A stretch of 64,000 nt of DNA. Origin: Tichowtungia sp964542135 (GTDB lineage Bacteria; Verrucomicrobiota; Kiritimatiellia; Kiritimatiellales; Tichowtungiaceae). Both the position numbers and the translations under genes were made by a program. The DNA is taken from NCBI GenBank assembly GCA_964542135.1, contig CAZITJ010000003.1, positions 9,049-73,048 of the forward strand, written 5' to 3'. Positions 34,647-43,373 of this stretch are shown here, in pieces. The notes under the pieces are model-generated. The model was not told the DNA's origin and made no database searches. It worked only from the letters and a program-made list of their open reading frames with translations. Position 1 is the first letter of the stretch. Each line of letters starts with the position of its first letter.

Positions 34647-35861
34647 ATGAAAAGCACTCCAAAAAGTTTACGACTGCACATCGCCCTGTTCGGCAGGACG
34701 AATGTGGGCAAGTCGAGCTTCCTGAACCTGATTACCGGTCAGGACGTGTCCATTGTGTCCGAGCAGCCGGGCACGACCACCGACGTGGTCGAAAAAACGA
34801 TGGAGCTGCTGCCGATCGGACCCGTGGTTTTCATCGATACCGCCGGGCTCGACGATACAACGGTGATCGGGGATAAGCGAATTGAAAAGACCCAACGGGT
34901 CTTCGACCGCGCCGATGTGATCCTGCTGGTCTGCGAAGGCGATCAGTTCGGGGAGTTTGAACAGAAGGTTTGCGAGCGGGCGGGCGGCACCCCGGTCATC
35001 AAAGTGGCCAACAAAGCAGACCTCGTAAGGGCGACATGCATGTCGCCCATACAATGCAACTCCACCGACCTCGCTTCCCGTGAAACAGTGCTGTCCCAAC
35101 TGAAAGCACAGCTCCTGGCAGTGTGTCCCGACGAGTTCATTCAGCCGCCGCCGCTGGTGGGCGATCTGGTGAAGCCCGGCGGCATGGCGATGCTGATTAT
35201 ACCGATTGATTTGCAGGCCCCCAAAGGCCGCCTGATTCTGCCGCAGGTTTCAACCATCCGCGATGCACTCGACAACGACGCGGCCACGCTGGTGGTGAAA
35301 GAGCGCGAATATACGCATATGCTCAATCAATTGAAGAGTCCGCCGGATCTGGTGATCTGCGACTCGCAGGTCGTGCTGAAGATGGTCGGCGACACGCCGA
35401 ACGACATTCCCTGCACCACGTTTTCGATCCTTTTTGCGCGGCTCAAGGGCGACCTGCCGAAGTTCGCGGCGGGCGCGGCGGCCATTGACAAACTGAAGGA
35501 CGGCGACAAGGTGCTGATTGCCGAGTCATGCAGCCACCATGCCGCGGAGGATGATATCGGTCGCGTAAAGATTCCGCGCTGGCTGCGGCAATACTGCGGA
35601 TGTGATCTTCAAATTGATGTGTATGCCGGCCGCGATTTTCCGGACAACCTTGGTGAGTACAGCTTGGTCGTGCAGTGCGGCGGCTGCATGCACAACCGGC
35701 GCGAGATTCTGTCGCGTATCGAAAAATGTGAGTCCGCCGGCGCACCGATCACCAACTACGGGCTTTGCATTTCGCAGACGCAAGGCGTTTTAAAACGAGT
35801 TTTGTCCCCGTTTCCAGCAGCCCTCGATGCATACGAAAGGAGCGTAACGAGTAACTCGTAA
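34647..35861 (+). CDS. hydF: [FeFe] hydrogenase maturation GTPase HydF
   Basis: HydF is the scaffold that carries the assembled di-iron subcluster to HydA. The 404-residue protein has a GTPase domain (GRTNVGKSS at 16-24, DTAGLDD, NKAD), a dimerisation domain, and a C-terminal cluster domain with CSHHAAEDDIGRVKIPRWL and QCGGCMHNRREI. The His usual before CGGC is Gln here. The three cluster Cys remain. Residues about 128-134 (between NKAD and the next GTPase motif) are encoded by a 20-bp perfect palindrome. The stop codon lies inside the next intergenic repeat. Confidence 0.94.
   Translation: MKSTPKSLRLHIALFGRTNVGKSSFLNLITGQDVSIVSEQPGTTTDVVEKTMELLPIGPVVFIDTAGLDDTTVIGDKRIEKTQRVFDRADVILLVCEGDQFGEFEQKVCERAGGTPVIKVANKADLVRATCMSPIQCNSTDLASRETVLSQLKAQLLAVCPDEFIQPPPLVGDLVKPGGMAMLIIPIDLQAPKGRLILPQVSTIRDALDNDAATLVVKEREYTHMLNQLKSPPDLVICDSQVVLKMVGDTPNDIPCTTFSILFARLKGDLPKFAAGAAAIDKLKDGDKVLIAESCSHHAAEDDIGRVKIPRWLRQYCGCDLQIDVYAGRDFPDNLGEYSLVVQCGGCMHNRREILSRIEKCESAGAPITNYGLCISQTQGVLKRVLSPFPAALDAYERSVTSNS
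35029..35048. repeat. Perfect palindrome inside hydF
   Basis: GGGCGACATGCATGTCGCCC reads the same on both strands and keeps the hydF frame. It looks like an intergenic repeat unit that landed in a surface loop of the GTPase domain. Confidence 0.8.
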
Positions 35862-35913
35862 TACGTAATTAAGAAGATTCTCAATTACGCGTTACTCAAT
35901 ACACATTACGAAT
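35849..35913. repeat. Hairpin repeat, GTAATACG type
   Basis: GAGTAAC at 35849 with CGTAATACGTAATT pairs with AATTACGCGTTACTC (35883-35897), followed by ACATTACGAATC. It supplies the hydF stop codon and runs right up to the hydG ATG, which therefore has no Shine-Dalgarno. Confidence 0.7.
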
Positions 35914-35914
35914 C

Positions 35915-37324
35915 ATGAAAATTGATACAGCCGGACTAAAAAGCTTTATCCCCGAAAAGGATATTTTCCAGACATTGGAAAAAACAAAAAATCCTTCGGC
36001 GGAACGGGTACGCGAGGTCATTGCCAAGTCGCTCGATAAACAGCGGCTGGATCCCGACGAAATGGCGGTGCTGATCAATGCCGAAGAACCGGCGCTGGTC
36101 GAAGAAATTTTCGAAGGGGCGCGCACGCTTAAAGAGCGGATTTACGGCAACCGCATTGTGCTGTTCGCGCCGCTCTACATCGGTAACGAGTGTGTCAATA
36201 ACTGCCAGTACTGCGGCTTCCGCTGTACCAACACCGAAGTGAGCCGCAAAACCCTGACGATGCCGGAACTCGACCGCGAGGTCGAAGCGCTGGTGGATCG
36301 CGGGCATAAACGGCTGATTCTGGTGTACGGAGAACACCCGCAGTACGGCGCGCAGTTTATTCACGACACGGTCAAAGAAGTCTACAGCATCCATAAAGGC
36401 AACGGCGAAATCCGCCGCGTCAACATCAACGCCGCGCCGCTGGATGTGGAAGGCTACAAGCTGGTCAAATCGGCGGGCATCGGCACCTATCAGATTTTTC
36501 AGGAGACCTATCACCGGGAAACCTACAAACAGATGCATCCCTCCGGACCGAAAAGCGATTTTCTGTGGCGGTTGCACGGACTCGACCGCGCACAGCAGGC
36601 GGGCATTGACGATGTCGGCATCGGCGCGCTCATCGGCCTGTTCGACTGGAAGTTCGAAACCATGGCCCTGCTCCATCACACGATTCACCTTGAAAACGAA
36701 TTCAAAGTCGGCCCGCACACCATCAGCTTCCCGCGCATTGAGCCGGCGATCGGCACCAATCTGTGCGACCGCCCGCCCTATGAGGTCAGCGACACCGACT
36801 TCAAACGACTCGTCGCCATTCTGCGGCTGGCCGTCCCCTACACCGGCCTGATTCTGACCTGCCGCGAATCAGTCGAGCTGCGCAATCAGATTATGGAATT
36901 CGGGGTTTCGCAGATTGATGCCGGCTCGAATATCGGCATCGGCGCCTATTCGCAGGAGGACGAAGAATCCTACAAAAAGAGTCAGTTTGTTCTCAACGAC
37001 GGACGCTCGCTCGATCAGGTCATCCGCGAGCTGTGCGAGGCCGGCTTTCTGCCCAGCTTCTGTACCGGATGCTACCGCCTCGGCCGCACCGGCGAGCACT
37101 TCATGGAGTTTGCCATTCCGGGCTTCGTCAAACGCTTCTGCACGCCCAACGCCATCCTGACCTTCCTGGAATACATGGAGGATTATTCGTCGCCCGAAAC
37201 CAGAAAGGCCGGCATGCAACAGATTGAGAGCGAACTCGAACGCATGCCCGCAGGCGATCAGAAAACCCAGCTTCTCGAACGCATCGAACAGATCAGAAAC
37301 GGCGATAGGGACCTGTACTTTTAA
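35915..37324 (+). CDS. hydG: Radical SAM maturase HydG
   Basis: HydG cleaves tyrosine to give the CO and CN ligands of the H-cluster. The 469-residue protein has the radical-SAM motif NECVNNCQYCGF (Cys93, Cys97, Cys100), a TIM-barrel core, and a C-terminal second-cluster motif FCTGCYRLGRTGEHFM with a later Cys in KRFCTPNA (C-x2-C-x22-C). This tail separates it from ThiH. It starts without a visible Shine-Dalgarno, straight after an AT-rich hairpin repeat. Confidence 0.96.
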   Translation: MKIDTAGLKSFIPEKDIFQTLEKTKNPSAERVREVIAKSLDKQRLDPDEMAVLINAEEPALVEEIFEGARTLKERIYGNRIVLFAPLYIGNECVNNCQYCGFRCTNTEVSRKTLTMPELDREVEALVDRGHKRLILVYGEHPQYGAQFIHDTVKEVYSIHKGNGEIRRVNINAAPLDVEGYKLVKSAGIGTYQIFQETYHRETYKQMHPSGPKSDFLWRLHGLDRAQQAGIDDVGIGALIGLFDWKFETMALLHHTIHLENEFKVGPHTISFPRIEPAIGTNLCDRPPYEVSDTDFKRLVAILRLAVPYTGLILTCRESVELRNQIMEFGVSQIDAGSNIGIGAYSQEDEESYKKSQFVLNDGRSLDQVIRELCEAGFLPSFCTGCYRLGRTGEHFMEFAIPGFVKRFCTPNAILTFLEYMEDYSSPETRKAGMQQIESELERMPAGDQKTQLLERIEQIRNGDRDLYF

Positions 37325-37326
37325 TT

Positions 37327-37404
37327 GCCACAAAAAACACAAGAACCAACAAAAACCAATATATGCCGAGTCTTCTTTTCGTGCATTTTAGTGTTTTTTG
37401 TGGC
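37327..37404. repeat. Hairpin repeat, GCCACAAAAAACAC type
   Basis: GCCACAAAAAACAC (37327-37340) and GTGTTTTTTGTGGC (37391-37404) are perfect 14-bp arms around a 50-nt loop, between hydG and hydE. Confidence 0.8.
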
Positions 37405-37424
37405 CATCGATATTTGAGGTTAAA

Positions 37425-38528
37425 ATGATTGAAACGATTTTAGAGACGGTGGATCGGGGCGAGGAGCTGAGTCCGGCGGAGATGAAGGCGCTGCTGGAGA
37501 TTTCCGACCCGGCAGAGTTGCAGGCGCTGTACGACTGCGCGTACCGCGTCAAGGAGCGCGAGGTCGGAAAGATCGCTTATTTCCGCGGCATCATCGAATG
37601 CTCCAACATCTGCATGAAAGACTGCTATTACTGCGGCATCCGCAAAAGCAACCGCAACGTCGAGCGTTTCCAAATGTCGGAAGAGGAAATGATCCGTGAG
37701 GCGCTATGGGCCTACGGAAACGAATATGGCTCGGCCGTGATTCAGGCCGGTGAGCGCAAAGATGCCGCGTTCATCGACATGATCGAGCGGGTCGTCAAAA
37801 CCGTCAAAGAGCAAACCGGCGGAAAACTGGGCATCACGCTCTCGCTCGGCGAACAGACCGAAGAGACCTACCGCCGCTGGCGTGAGGCGGGTGCGCACCG
37901 CTACCTGCTGCGCATCGAAACCACCAATCCCGCGCTGTACAAAAAACTGCACCCCGAAGATCATGATCTGGAAGAGCGCAGGCACTGCCTCGCCCTGCTC
38001 AAAAAAACCGGCTGGCAGGTCGGCACCGGCGTGATGATGGGCCTGCCCGGCCAAACCACCGTAGACCTCGTGAACGACATCCTGTTCATGAAGGAAATTG
38101 ATGTGGATATGATCGGCATGGGCCCCTACATCCCGCACCGCGACACGCCGCTCGGCGAACAGATTCCACCCTACACCGATGAACAGAAACAGGCCGCGCT
38201 GACGCTGGGTCTCAAGATGATCGCGGTGACACGTATCGTATTACGAGATATCAACATCGCCGCCGCCACCGCGTTGCAGGCATTGGAACACACCGGTCGC
38301 GAAACAGGCCTGAAATGCGGCGCCAATGTGATTATGCCGAACGTCACGGAAACGGAATTCCGCCCCAACTACACACTGTATGACAACAAGCCGTGCACCG
38401 ACGAAAACTCATCCATGTGCCGCGGATGCCTCAGCCGTCGCATTCAGGGCATCGGCGAAACCATCGGGTTCAATGAATGGGGCGATTCACCGCATTACGC
38501 CAAGCGCACCGGACAAATAAACATCTAA
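37425..38528 (+). CDS. hydE: Radical SAM maturase HydE
   Basis: HydE is needed for the di-iron azadithiolate subcluster. The start at 37425 follows TGAGG and gives 367 residues. The radical-SAM motif is SNICMKDCYYCGIR (Cys63, Cys67, Cys70). GEQTEETYRRWREAGAHRYLLRIETTNP and GQTTVDLVNDILFMKEIDVDMIGMGPYIPH are typical of HydE. The C-terminal DNKPCTDENSSMCRGCLSRR carries the optional second-cluster cysteines. It is the last maturation gene. Confidence 0.95.
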   Translation: MIETILETVDRGEELSPAEMKALLEISDPAELQALYDCAYRVKEREVGKIAYFRGIIECSNICMKDCYYCGIRKSNRNVERFQMSEEEMIREALWAYGNEYGSAVIQAGERKDAAFIDMIERVVKTVKEQTGGKLGITLSLGEQTEETYRRWREAGAHRYLLRIETTNPALYKKLHPEDHDLEERRHCLALLKKTGWQVGTGVMMGLPGQTTVDLVNDILFMKEIDVDMIGMGPYIPHRDTPLGEQIPPYTDEQKQAALTLGLKMIAVTRIVLRDINIAAATALQALEHTGRETGLKCGANVIMPNVTETEFRPNYTLYDNKPCTDENSSMCRGCLSRRIQGIGETIGFNEWGDSPHYAKRTGQINI

Positions 38529-38530
38529 TC

Positions 38531-38615
38531 TGACCGCAAAGGCACGAAGGCACAAAGCTTGAGAGCCTTTTATTCTTAGCGCCTTAGCGGTCAAAAACGT
38601 CCCTTAGCGGTCAAA
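38531..38615. repeat. Hairpin repeat, TGACCGCAAAGGCACGAAGG type
   Basis: The left arm TGACCGCAAAGGC... pairs with CTTAGCGCCTTAGCGGTCA. The right arm is then partly duplicated (CTTAGCGGTCAAAAACGT twice). It closes the maturation block between hydE and the convergent MIF-family gene. Confidence 0.7.
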
Positions 38616-38630
38616 AACGTTCCTTGCTAT

Positions 38631-38966
38631 TCACCCGAACAGCGAGCCGTTAAACCCCCATTGCGATGCGGGGACGTCTGTGAAATTGAGATAGATGCGG
38701 TCAGCGGAGATTTCGAGCTGTTCATTCAGCAGGCCGCAGATCTCAGCAGAAAGCGTTCTGCATACATCCGGTTCGAGCCCGCCGATGCTTTTGACCTCCA
38801 CAAAGGCGGCGTTCCCCTCGGCGACGGCCATCATCAGGTCGGCTTTGGCCGCACAGACCATAACATACGTTTCGGGTTTACCGATCGACTCGGCAGTGAT
38901 TTTCGACAGCCCGGCAAGAACCTCCGGCGGCACATCCCGGGAAGACTCGATTTTTATCAGCGGCAT
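38631..38966 (-). CDS. MIF/tautomerase family protein
   Basis: The start at 38966 follows AAAGGAG and gives 111 residues. MPLIKIESSRDVPPEV places Pro at position 2, the catalytic N-terminal proline after Met removal. KPETYVMV, FVEVKSIGGL and IYLNFTDVPASQWGFNGSLFG match the MIF/phenylpyruvate-tautomerase family. The bacterial role is unknown. Confidence 0.88.
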   Translation of the reverse strand: MPLIKIESSRDVPPEVLAGLSKITAESIGKPETYVMVCAAKADLMMAVAEGNAAFVEVKSIGGLEPDVCRTLSAEICGLLNEQLEISADRIYLNFTDVPASQWGFNGSLFG

Positions 38967-39072
38967 TGGATTCTCCTTTGGTTGACCGCCCGGGCAGCGC
39001 AGCCGGGCCGTACAGGTTGTCCTGTGTCCTGTGTTCATCATGCCCGGCAAACCCGGCGGCATGAAGCTTTTT

Positions 39073-40878
39073 TCATGAGGCCGAACCGGTTTTCCCGGAA
39101 GAGGGAAAATCGGACGGAAGAAAAACGGTAAAGATCGAGCCGCGCCCGAATTCGCTTTCAACGGAAACGGTTCCGCCGTGCGCCTGGGCAATATGTTTCA
39201 CAATGGCCAGGCCGAGGCCGGTGCCGCCTTCCTGACGGCTGCGGCCTTTATCAATTCGATAGAAGCGCTCGAAGAGCCGATCCAGATGCTTTTCTTCGAT
39301 TCCAAACCCGCGGTCGCGAACGAAGAGGCTGACCCCGTCGTCCTGAGCCCGCGCCCCGACGGTCACATCCTGCCCGTCCAGGCTGTATTTAACGGCGTTG
39401 CCGATGAGATTGATCAGGGCCTGCTCGATCAGCGGCGGATTAACGACCGCCGAGAGATCCTCCGGGCAGTCCATCCGGATGGTGATTTGTTTTTCGGCGG
39501 CACGCTGTGCACAGACCTCGATGGCCGAGCTGAGAATTCCGCTCAGCTTCGCAGGCTGCATCTCCACTTCGGCGCGGCCGCTCTGCTCGAGCCGCGAGAG
39601 CGTGAGCAGATCTTCAATAATTGCGTTTAAGCGATCGGCGTGTTTGCTGACGATCGTCAGAAACCGGCGGGCTTCCTGCGGATCGTCCAGCGCCCCGTCG
39701 CGCAGGGTTTCGACAAAGCCTTTGATGGAGGTAATGGGGGTTTTGAGTTCGTGGGACACATTGGCCACGAAATCGCGCCGCAGGTTTTCAAGCCGTCGCA
39801 GGCGGGACACATCGTTAAAGACGACGACCGCGCCGATGCGGGCGCCCTGCAGCCCGAACAGATTGGTTCCGCGTGCCTGGAGGGAATAGGTGGAGCGGTT
39901 CTGAACCGTCAGTTCGCATTCCAGGGTTTCCTGCCCTTCGAGCACATCGGCCACAAAGCGCTGCAGTTTCACGTTGCGGAAGACCTCTTCGATACTGCGG
40001 CCGGGCGCGGTGTCGGGCTGAAAGACATGGAAGAACTCGGCGGCGGCTTTATTGAGACTGATGATGTGGCCGGTGGTATCCACCGCCAGAACCCCTTCCA
40101 CCATACTCGACAGAACGGCCTCGCGCTGATTTCGTTCTTTGATCACGGTCTGCAGGCGGTCCTCGAGCTGAGCGGCCATCTCGTTCATCGTATCGGCCAG
40201 CGCATTGATTTCGGCCGAGCCGATGGTGTGCAGCCGATAGGAAAAGTCGCCGCGGGCAAACTGTTCGGCCCCGCGTTTGATGCGTTCGAGCGGCCGGGAA
40301 ATGCGGCGGGAAAAGAGCAGGCTGAACACGGCGGCCAGCAGCAAAATGAGCAGTCCGCCGATAATGATGCGATGCCGGACCACCTGAATGATCTGATCGA
40401 TTTCCGTCAGCGGCAGCGAGGTGCGGACCACCCCCACAAGGCGGTCGTCCCGATGGACGGGCACAGCCACATACATCATGTTTTTGCGAACCGTATTGCT
40501 GTAGCGCATAGACTGTCCGATCCGCCCGGCCAGTGCCTCACGGATTTCAGGCCGGCGGCTGTGGTCGCCCATCGTCGAGTGATGCTTCTCGGAATCGCCG
40601 GCAACCGTTCCGTCGGGAAGGATCAGCGTAATGCGGGCGGAGACTTTGGTGCCGAGACGATCGGTCATCCGGCCGAGCAGGTCGATCGAGTCCGAATCAA
40701 AGCGCTCGCGGACCTGCTCTTCGACGAGCAACGCCTGCTCCGCGAGCTTGCCGGCCGTCATCTTTTCGTAAAACCGGCTGACGGACGTGGATGCGATCCA
40801 GAAAAACCCGGCAATCGAAACCAGGGTGATCAGGAGATAACCGGGATAGATCTGCCAGAATATTCGTTTTGCATGCAT
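39073..40878 (-). CDS. phoR: Phosphate-regulon sensor kinase PhoR
   Basis: This 601-residue kinase has spans at about 8-30 and 168-188 with a periplasmic sensor domain between them. HAMP (SRRISRPLERIKRGAEQFARG), PAS (about 250-360), HisKA with VSHELKTPITSIKG and HATPase with QALINLIGNAVKYS, DRGFGIEEKHLDRLFERFYR and GGTGLGLAIVKHI follow. It is the last gene of the minus-strand pst-pho block, downstream of phoB, so a role in phosphate sensing is well supported. Confidence 0.92.
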   Translation of the reverse strand: MHAKRIFWQIYPGYLLITLVSIAGFFWIASTSVSRFYEKMTAGKLAEQALLVEEQVRERFDSDSIDLLGRMTDRLGTKVSARITLILPDGTVAGDSEKHHSTMGDHSRRPEIREALAGRIGQSMRYSNTVRKNMMYVAVPVHRDDRLVGVVRTSLPLTEIDQIIQVVRHRIIIGGLLILLLAAVFSLLFSRRISRPLERIKRGAEQFARGDFSYRLHTIGSAEINALADTMNEMAAQLEDRLQTVIKERNQREAVLSSMVEGVLAVDTTGHIISLNKAAAEFFHVFQPDTAPGRSIEEVFRNVKLQRFVADVLEGQETLECELTVQNRSTYSLQARGTNLFGLQGARIGAVVVFNDVSRLRRLENLRRDFVANVSHELKTPITSIKGFVETLRDGALDDPQEARRFLTIVSKHADRLNAIIEDLLTLSRLEQSGRAEVEMQPAKLSGILSSAIEVCAQRAAEKQITIRMDCPEDLSAVVNPPLIEQALINLIGNAVKYSLDGQDVTVGARAQDDGVSLFVRDRGFGIEEKHLDRLFERFYRIDKGRSRQEGGTGLGLAIVKHIAQAHGGTVSVESEFGRGSIFTVFLPSDFPSSGKTGSAS

Positions 40879-40952
40879 AAGAGCCCGGAGAACAGAAAGA
40901 CAGGATTTCTAAAACAGGGAGAACCCGAATCCTGTCATTCCGCCCCCTTCAA

Positions 40953-41645
40953 TTAGTCGGTATCTTTAAAACGATACCCGATTCCGCGAACCGTTTCGAT
41001 GAGTTCCCCGGCTTTTTTCAGTTTTTTGCGCAGCCCGACAATCTGCACATCGACGGATCGTTCGGTAACAGGATAATCCTCGCCGTGCACGGCATCGACG
41101 ATCTGGCCGCGGGTGAAGACCCAGCCCGGGCGGCGCGCCAGAAAATGCAGAATGCCGAATTCGGAGGCCGTCAGATCAATCGCGCGGCCTTTAACCGTCA
41201 CCTCATGCCGGCCGGGATGGATCGCCAGTTCGTCGCGCTGCAGAACGCCGTCCATGGGATCCGGGCGGCCGGATTTCCGGCGAAGAACCGCTTTGATACG
41301 TGCCGTGAGCACGCGGGGGCTGAACGGTTTGACAATGTAGTCCTCCGCGCCCAGTTCCAGGCCGGTGATGATATCGCTTTCTTCGCCGCGGGCCGTCAGC
41401 ATGACAATCGGCAGCGAAGCGGTGGCTTCGTCCTGCTTGAGCTGGCGGCAGATATCGAGACCGTCGCGTCCGGGCAGCATCAGGTCGAGAAGAATCAATG
41501 CGGGCCTGTTGCCGCCGAGCCAGTCCAGGCCGTTTTCTCCGGACTCTGCTTCCCGCACGGCGAAGCCGTCGCGCTCCAGATTATAGCGTACCAGCTCGCG
41601 GATATCGTCCTCGTCTTCGATTACCAGGATCAGCGGTTTACTCAT
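40953..41645 (-). CDS. phoB: Phosphate-regulon response regulator PhoB
   Basis: This 230-residue OmpR-class regulator has a receiver domain with acidic pocket EDEDD, phospho-acceptor in LILLDLMLPGRDG and the K of IVKPFSPRVL. Its C-terminal winged helix has LTASEFGILHFLARRPGWVFTRGQI and ERSVDVQIVGLRKKL. It would bind the 11-bp-phased TGTTAG repeats seen before pstS and at 51510-51548 (inference). Confidence 0.93.
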   Translation of the reverse strand: MSKPLILVIEDEDDIRELVRYNLERDGFAVREAESGENGLDWLGGNRPALILLDLMLPGRDGLDICRQLKQDEATASLPIVMLTARGEESDIITGLELGAEDYIVKPFSPRVLTARIKAVLRRKSGRPDPMDGVLQRDELAIHPGRHEVTVKGRAIDLTASEFGILHFLARRPGWVFTRGQIVDAVHGEDYPVTERSVDVQIVGLRKKLKKAGELIETVRGIGYRFKDTD

Positions 41646-41671
41646 ATCAGACCCTCCTGCGCTGCGGCGCG

Positions 41672-42337
41672 TTATCCGGCTTCGTCCAGGCCGTGCCGGA
41701 CGATGATGCCCTGGATCAGATATAACACATCTTCGGCAAGATTGGTGGCGTGATCGCCGATGCGCTCGAGATTGCGGGAGGCGTTCAGCATGTGCAGATA
41801 GTAGCGGGTATTGTCGGGATTGTCGCGAATCTGTTCCTCCACAAAGGCCGCCACCTGTTTGCAGAGGTCATCCACAATTTCATCGTGATCGCGCACCGAG
41901 GCGGCCAGATCGTCGTCGAGGTTGACAAAAGCATTCAGGCTGTCGCGCACCATATCGCGGGCATGTCCCGCCATCTGGTGCAGTTCGCCCGGGATCGGCA
42001 GAGCGGCGAAGGTGCACATGCGCCGGGCGCGCTTGGCGATATTGGCGGCGAGATCGCCGATGCGTTCGAGGTCGTTGTTGATTTTGAGCACGGTGGTCAG
42101 GAACCGCAGGTCGTGCGCCACCGGCTGATAGAGCGCCAGGATCTTCAAGGCTTCTTCTTCGACCTCCACTTCGGCGGCATCGATCTCCGCATCACTGGCC
42201 TCCACCTGCCGGGCCAGTTCTTCATCGCGTTCGCGCAGCGCCTTGACCGCAAGAATCACGTTTTCCTCCACCTGTGCGCTCAGGGCCAGAATCTGTTTTT
42301 TCAGCCCTTCGATTTCATGCATAAATACACGTGTCAT
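41672..42337 (-). CDS. phoU: Phosphate signalling protein PhoU
   Basis: This 221-residue all-helical protein is two PhoU three-helix bundles. Typical are FMHEIEGLKKQILALSAQVEENV, DLRFLTTVLKINNDLERIGDLAANIAKRA and LNASRNLERIGDHATNLAEDVLYLIQG, with repeated E/D-rich metal-binding patches. It sits between pstB and phoB and would connect PstB activity to PhoR. Confidence 0.94.
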   Translation of the reverse strand: MTRVFMHEIEGLKKQILALSAQVEENVILAVKALRERDEELARQVEASDAEIDAAEVEVEEEALKILALYQPVAHDLRFLTTVLKINNDLERIGDLAANIAKRARRMCTFAALPIPGELHQMAGHARDMVRDSLNAFVNLDDDLAASVRDHDEIVDDLCKQVAAFVEEQIRDNPDNTRYYLHMLNASRNLERIGDHATNLAEDVLYLIQGIIVRHGLDEAG

Positions 42338-42440
42338 CGTTTTTCCTTCCTCTTCACCCGGCTCTTTTTCTTCCTCGCAATCCCGATCCTGCCGCTGAAA
42401 TCAGGATGAGGCGTCGGATGCTGATTAAAATCGAACCCGT

Positions 42441-43268
42441 TCATCCGAAGCGTCCGGTAATGTAGTCTTCGGTCTGTTTTTCCTTCGGGTTGGTGAACAG
42501 CTGCCTGGTTTCCCCGAATTCTATCAGGTTTCCTTCGTACAGGAAAGCGGTCAAATCGGAAACCCGGGCGGCCTGCTGCATATTGTGGGTCACGATGATG
42601 ATCGTGTATTTTCCGCGCAGCTCACCGATTAAGTCCTCGATCTTTGTGGTCGCCTTCGGATCGAGCGCGGAGGTCGGTTCGTCCATCAGCAGAATTTCGG
42701 GTTTCACGGCCAGGGCGCGGGCCAGGCAGAGGCGCTGCTGCTGACCGCCGGACATGCCGAGCGCGTTGCTGGTCAGGCGGTCCTTGACCTCATCCCAGAT
42801 GGCGGCCTGGCGCAGGCTCGACTCGACCAGTTCATCCAGGCGGTTGCGGTTTTTGATCCCCTGCAGACGCGGTCCGTAGGCGATGTTGTCATAAATCGAC
42901 TTGGGAAACACATTGGGTTTCTGGAACACCATCCCGACGCGCATGCGCAGGGAGACCACATCGATGTCCCGGCGATAGATGTTTTCGCCGTCAAAGACGA
43001 GTTCACCGGCGGCGCGGCAGGAGGGAATGAGATCGTTCATCCGGTTGACCGCGCGCAGGAAGGTGCTTTTTCCGCATCCGCTCGGACCGATCATGGCGGT
43101 GACAAACCCGGCGGGAAACGAGCAGGACACCTTTTTAACCGCTTCAAAATCTCCGTAGAACACGGAAAAGTCCCGGGCATCCACATGCGATTCAGCCCCG
43201 TCTGCCGGCGGGGTTCCCTGATGCTCTGCAAACCGGGCGGCCTGTTTCATTTTAATTTCTTCACTCAT
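42441..43268 (-). CDS. pstB: Phosphate ABC transporter ATPase
   Basis: This 275-residue ATPase has a 30-residue N-terminal tail, then FSVFYGDFEAVKKVSC, Walker A GPSGCGKSTFLRAVNRMNDLIP, the PstB-typical GMVFQKPNVFPKSIYDNIAYGPRLQG, signature MSGGQQQRLCLARALA and Walker B ILLMDEPTSALDP. Of two adjacent ATG codons, the second (43268) has better spacing to AAAGG. Confidence 0.95.
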   Translation of the reverse strand: MSEEIKMKQAARFAEHQGTPPADGAESHVDARDFSVFYGDFEAVKKVSCSFPAGFVTAMIGPSGCGKSTFLRAVNRMNDLIPSCRAAGELVFDGENIYRRDIDVVSLRMRVGMVFQKPNVFPKSIYDNIAYGPRLQGIKNRNRLDELVESSLRQAAIWDEVKDRLTSNALGMSGGQQQRLCLARALAVKPEILLMDEPTSALDPKATTKIEDLIGELRGKYTIIIVTHNMQQAARVSDLTAFLYEGNLIEFGETRQLFTNPKEKQTEDYITGRFG

Positions 43269-43373
43269 CATCCATCCTTTGGATTACCGGACTGTCGGAT
43301 TTCCGGATAAACGGAGTGCGGAATCTCTCCGTCTCCTCCCGACAATCCGTTCCTCTATGTCACATTTTCTTCC

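Noticed and set aside
33378..35985. TTCCA...TGGAA palindromes inside the aspartase-like gene and hydG
   Set aside because: They encode family-conserved residues (NFPIPG, PILGKT, LEKTKNP), so coding constraint explains them better than element insertion.
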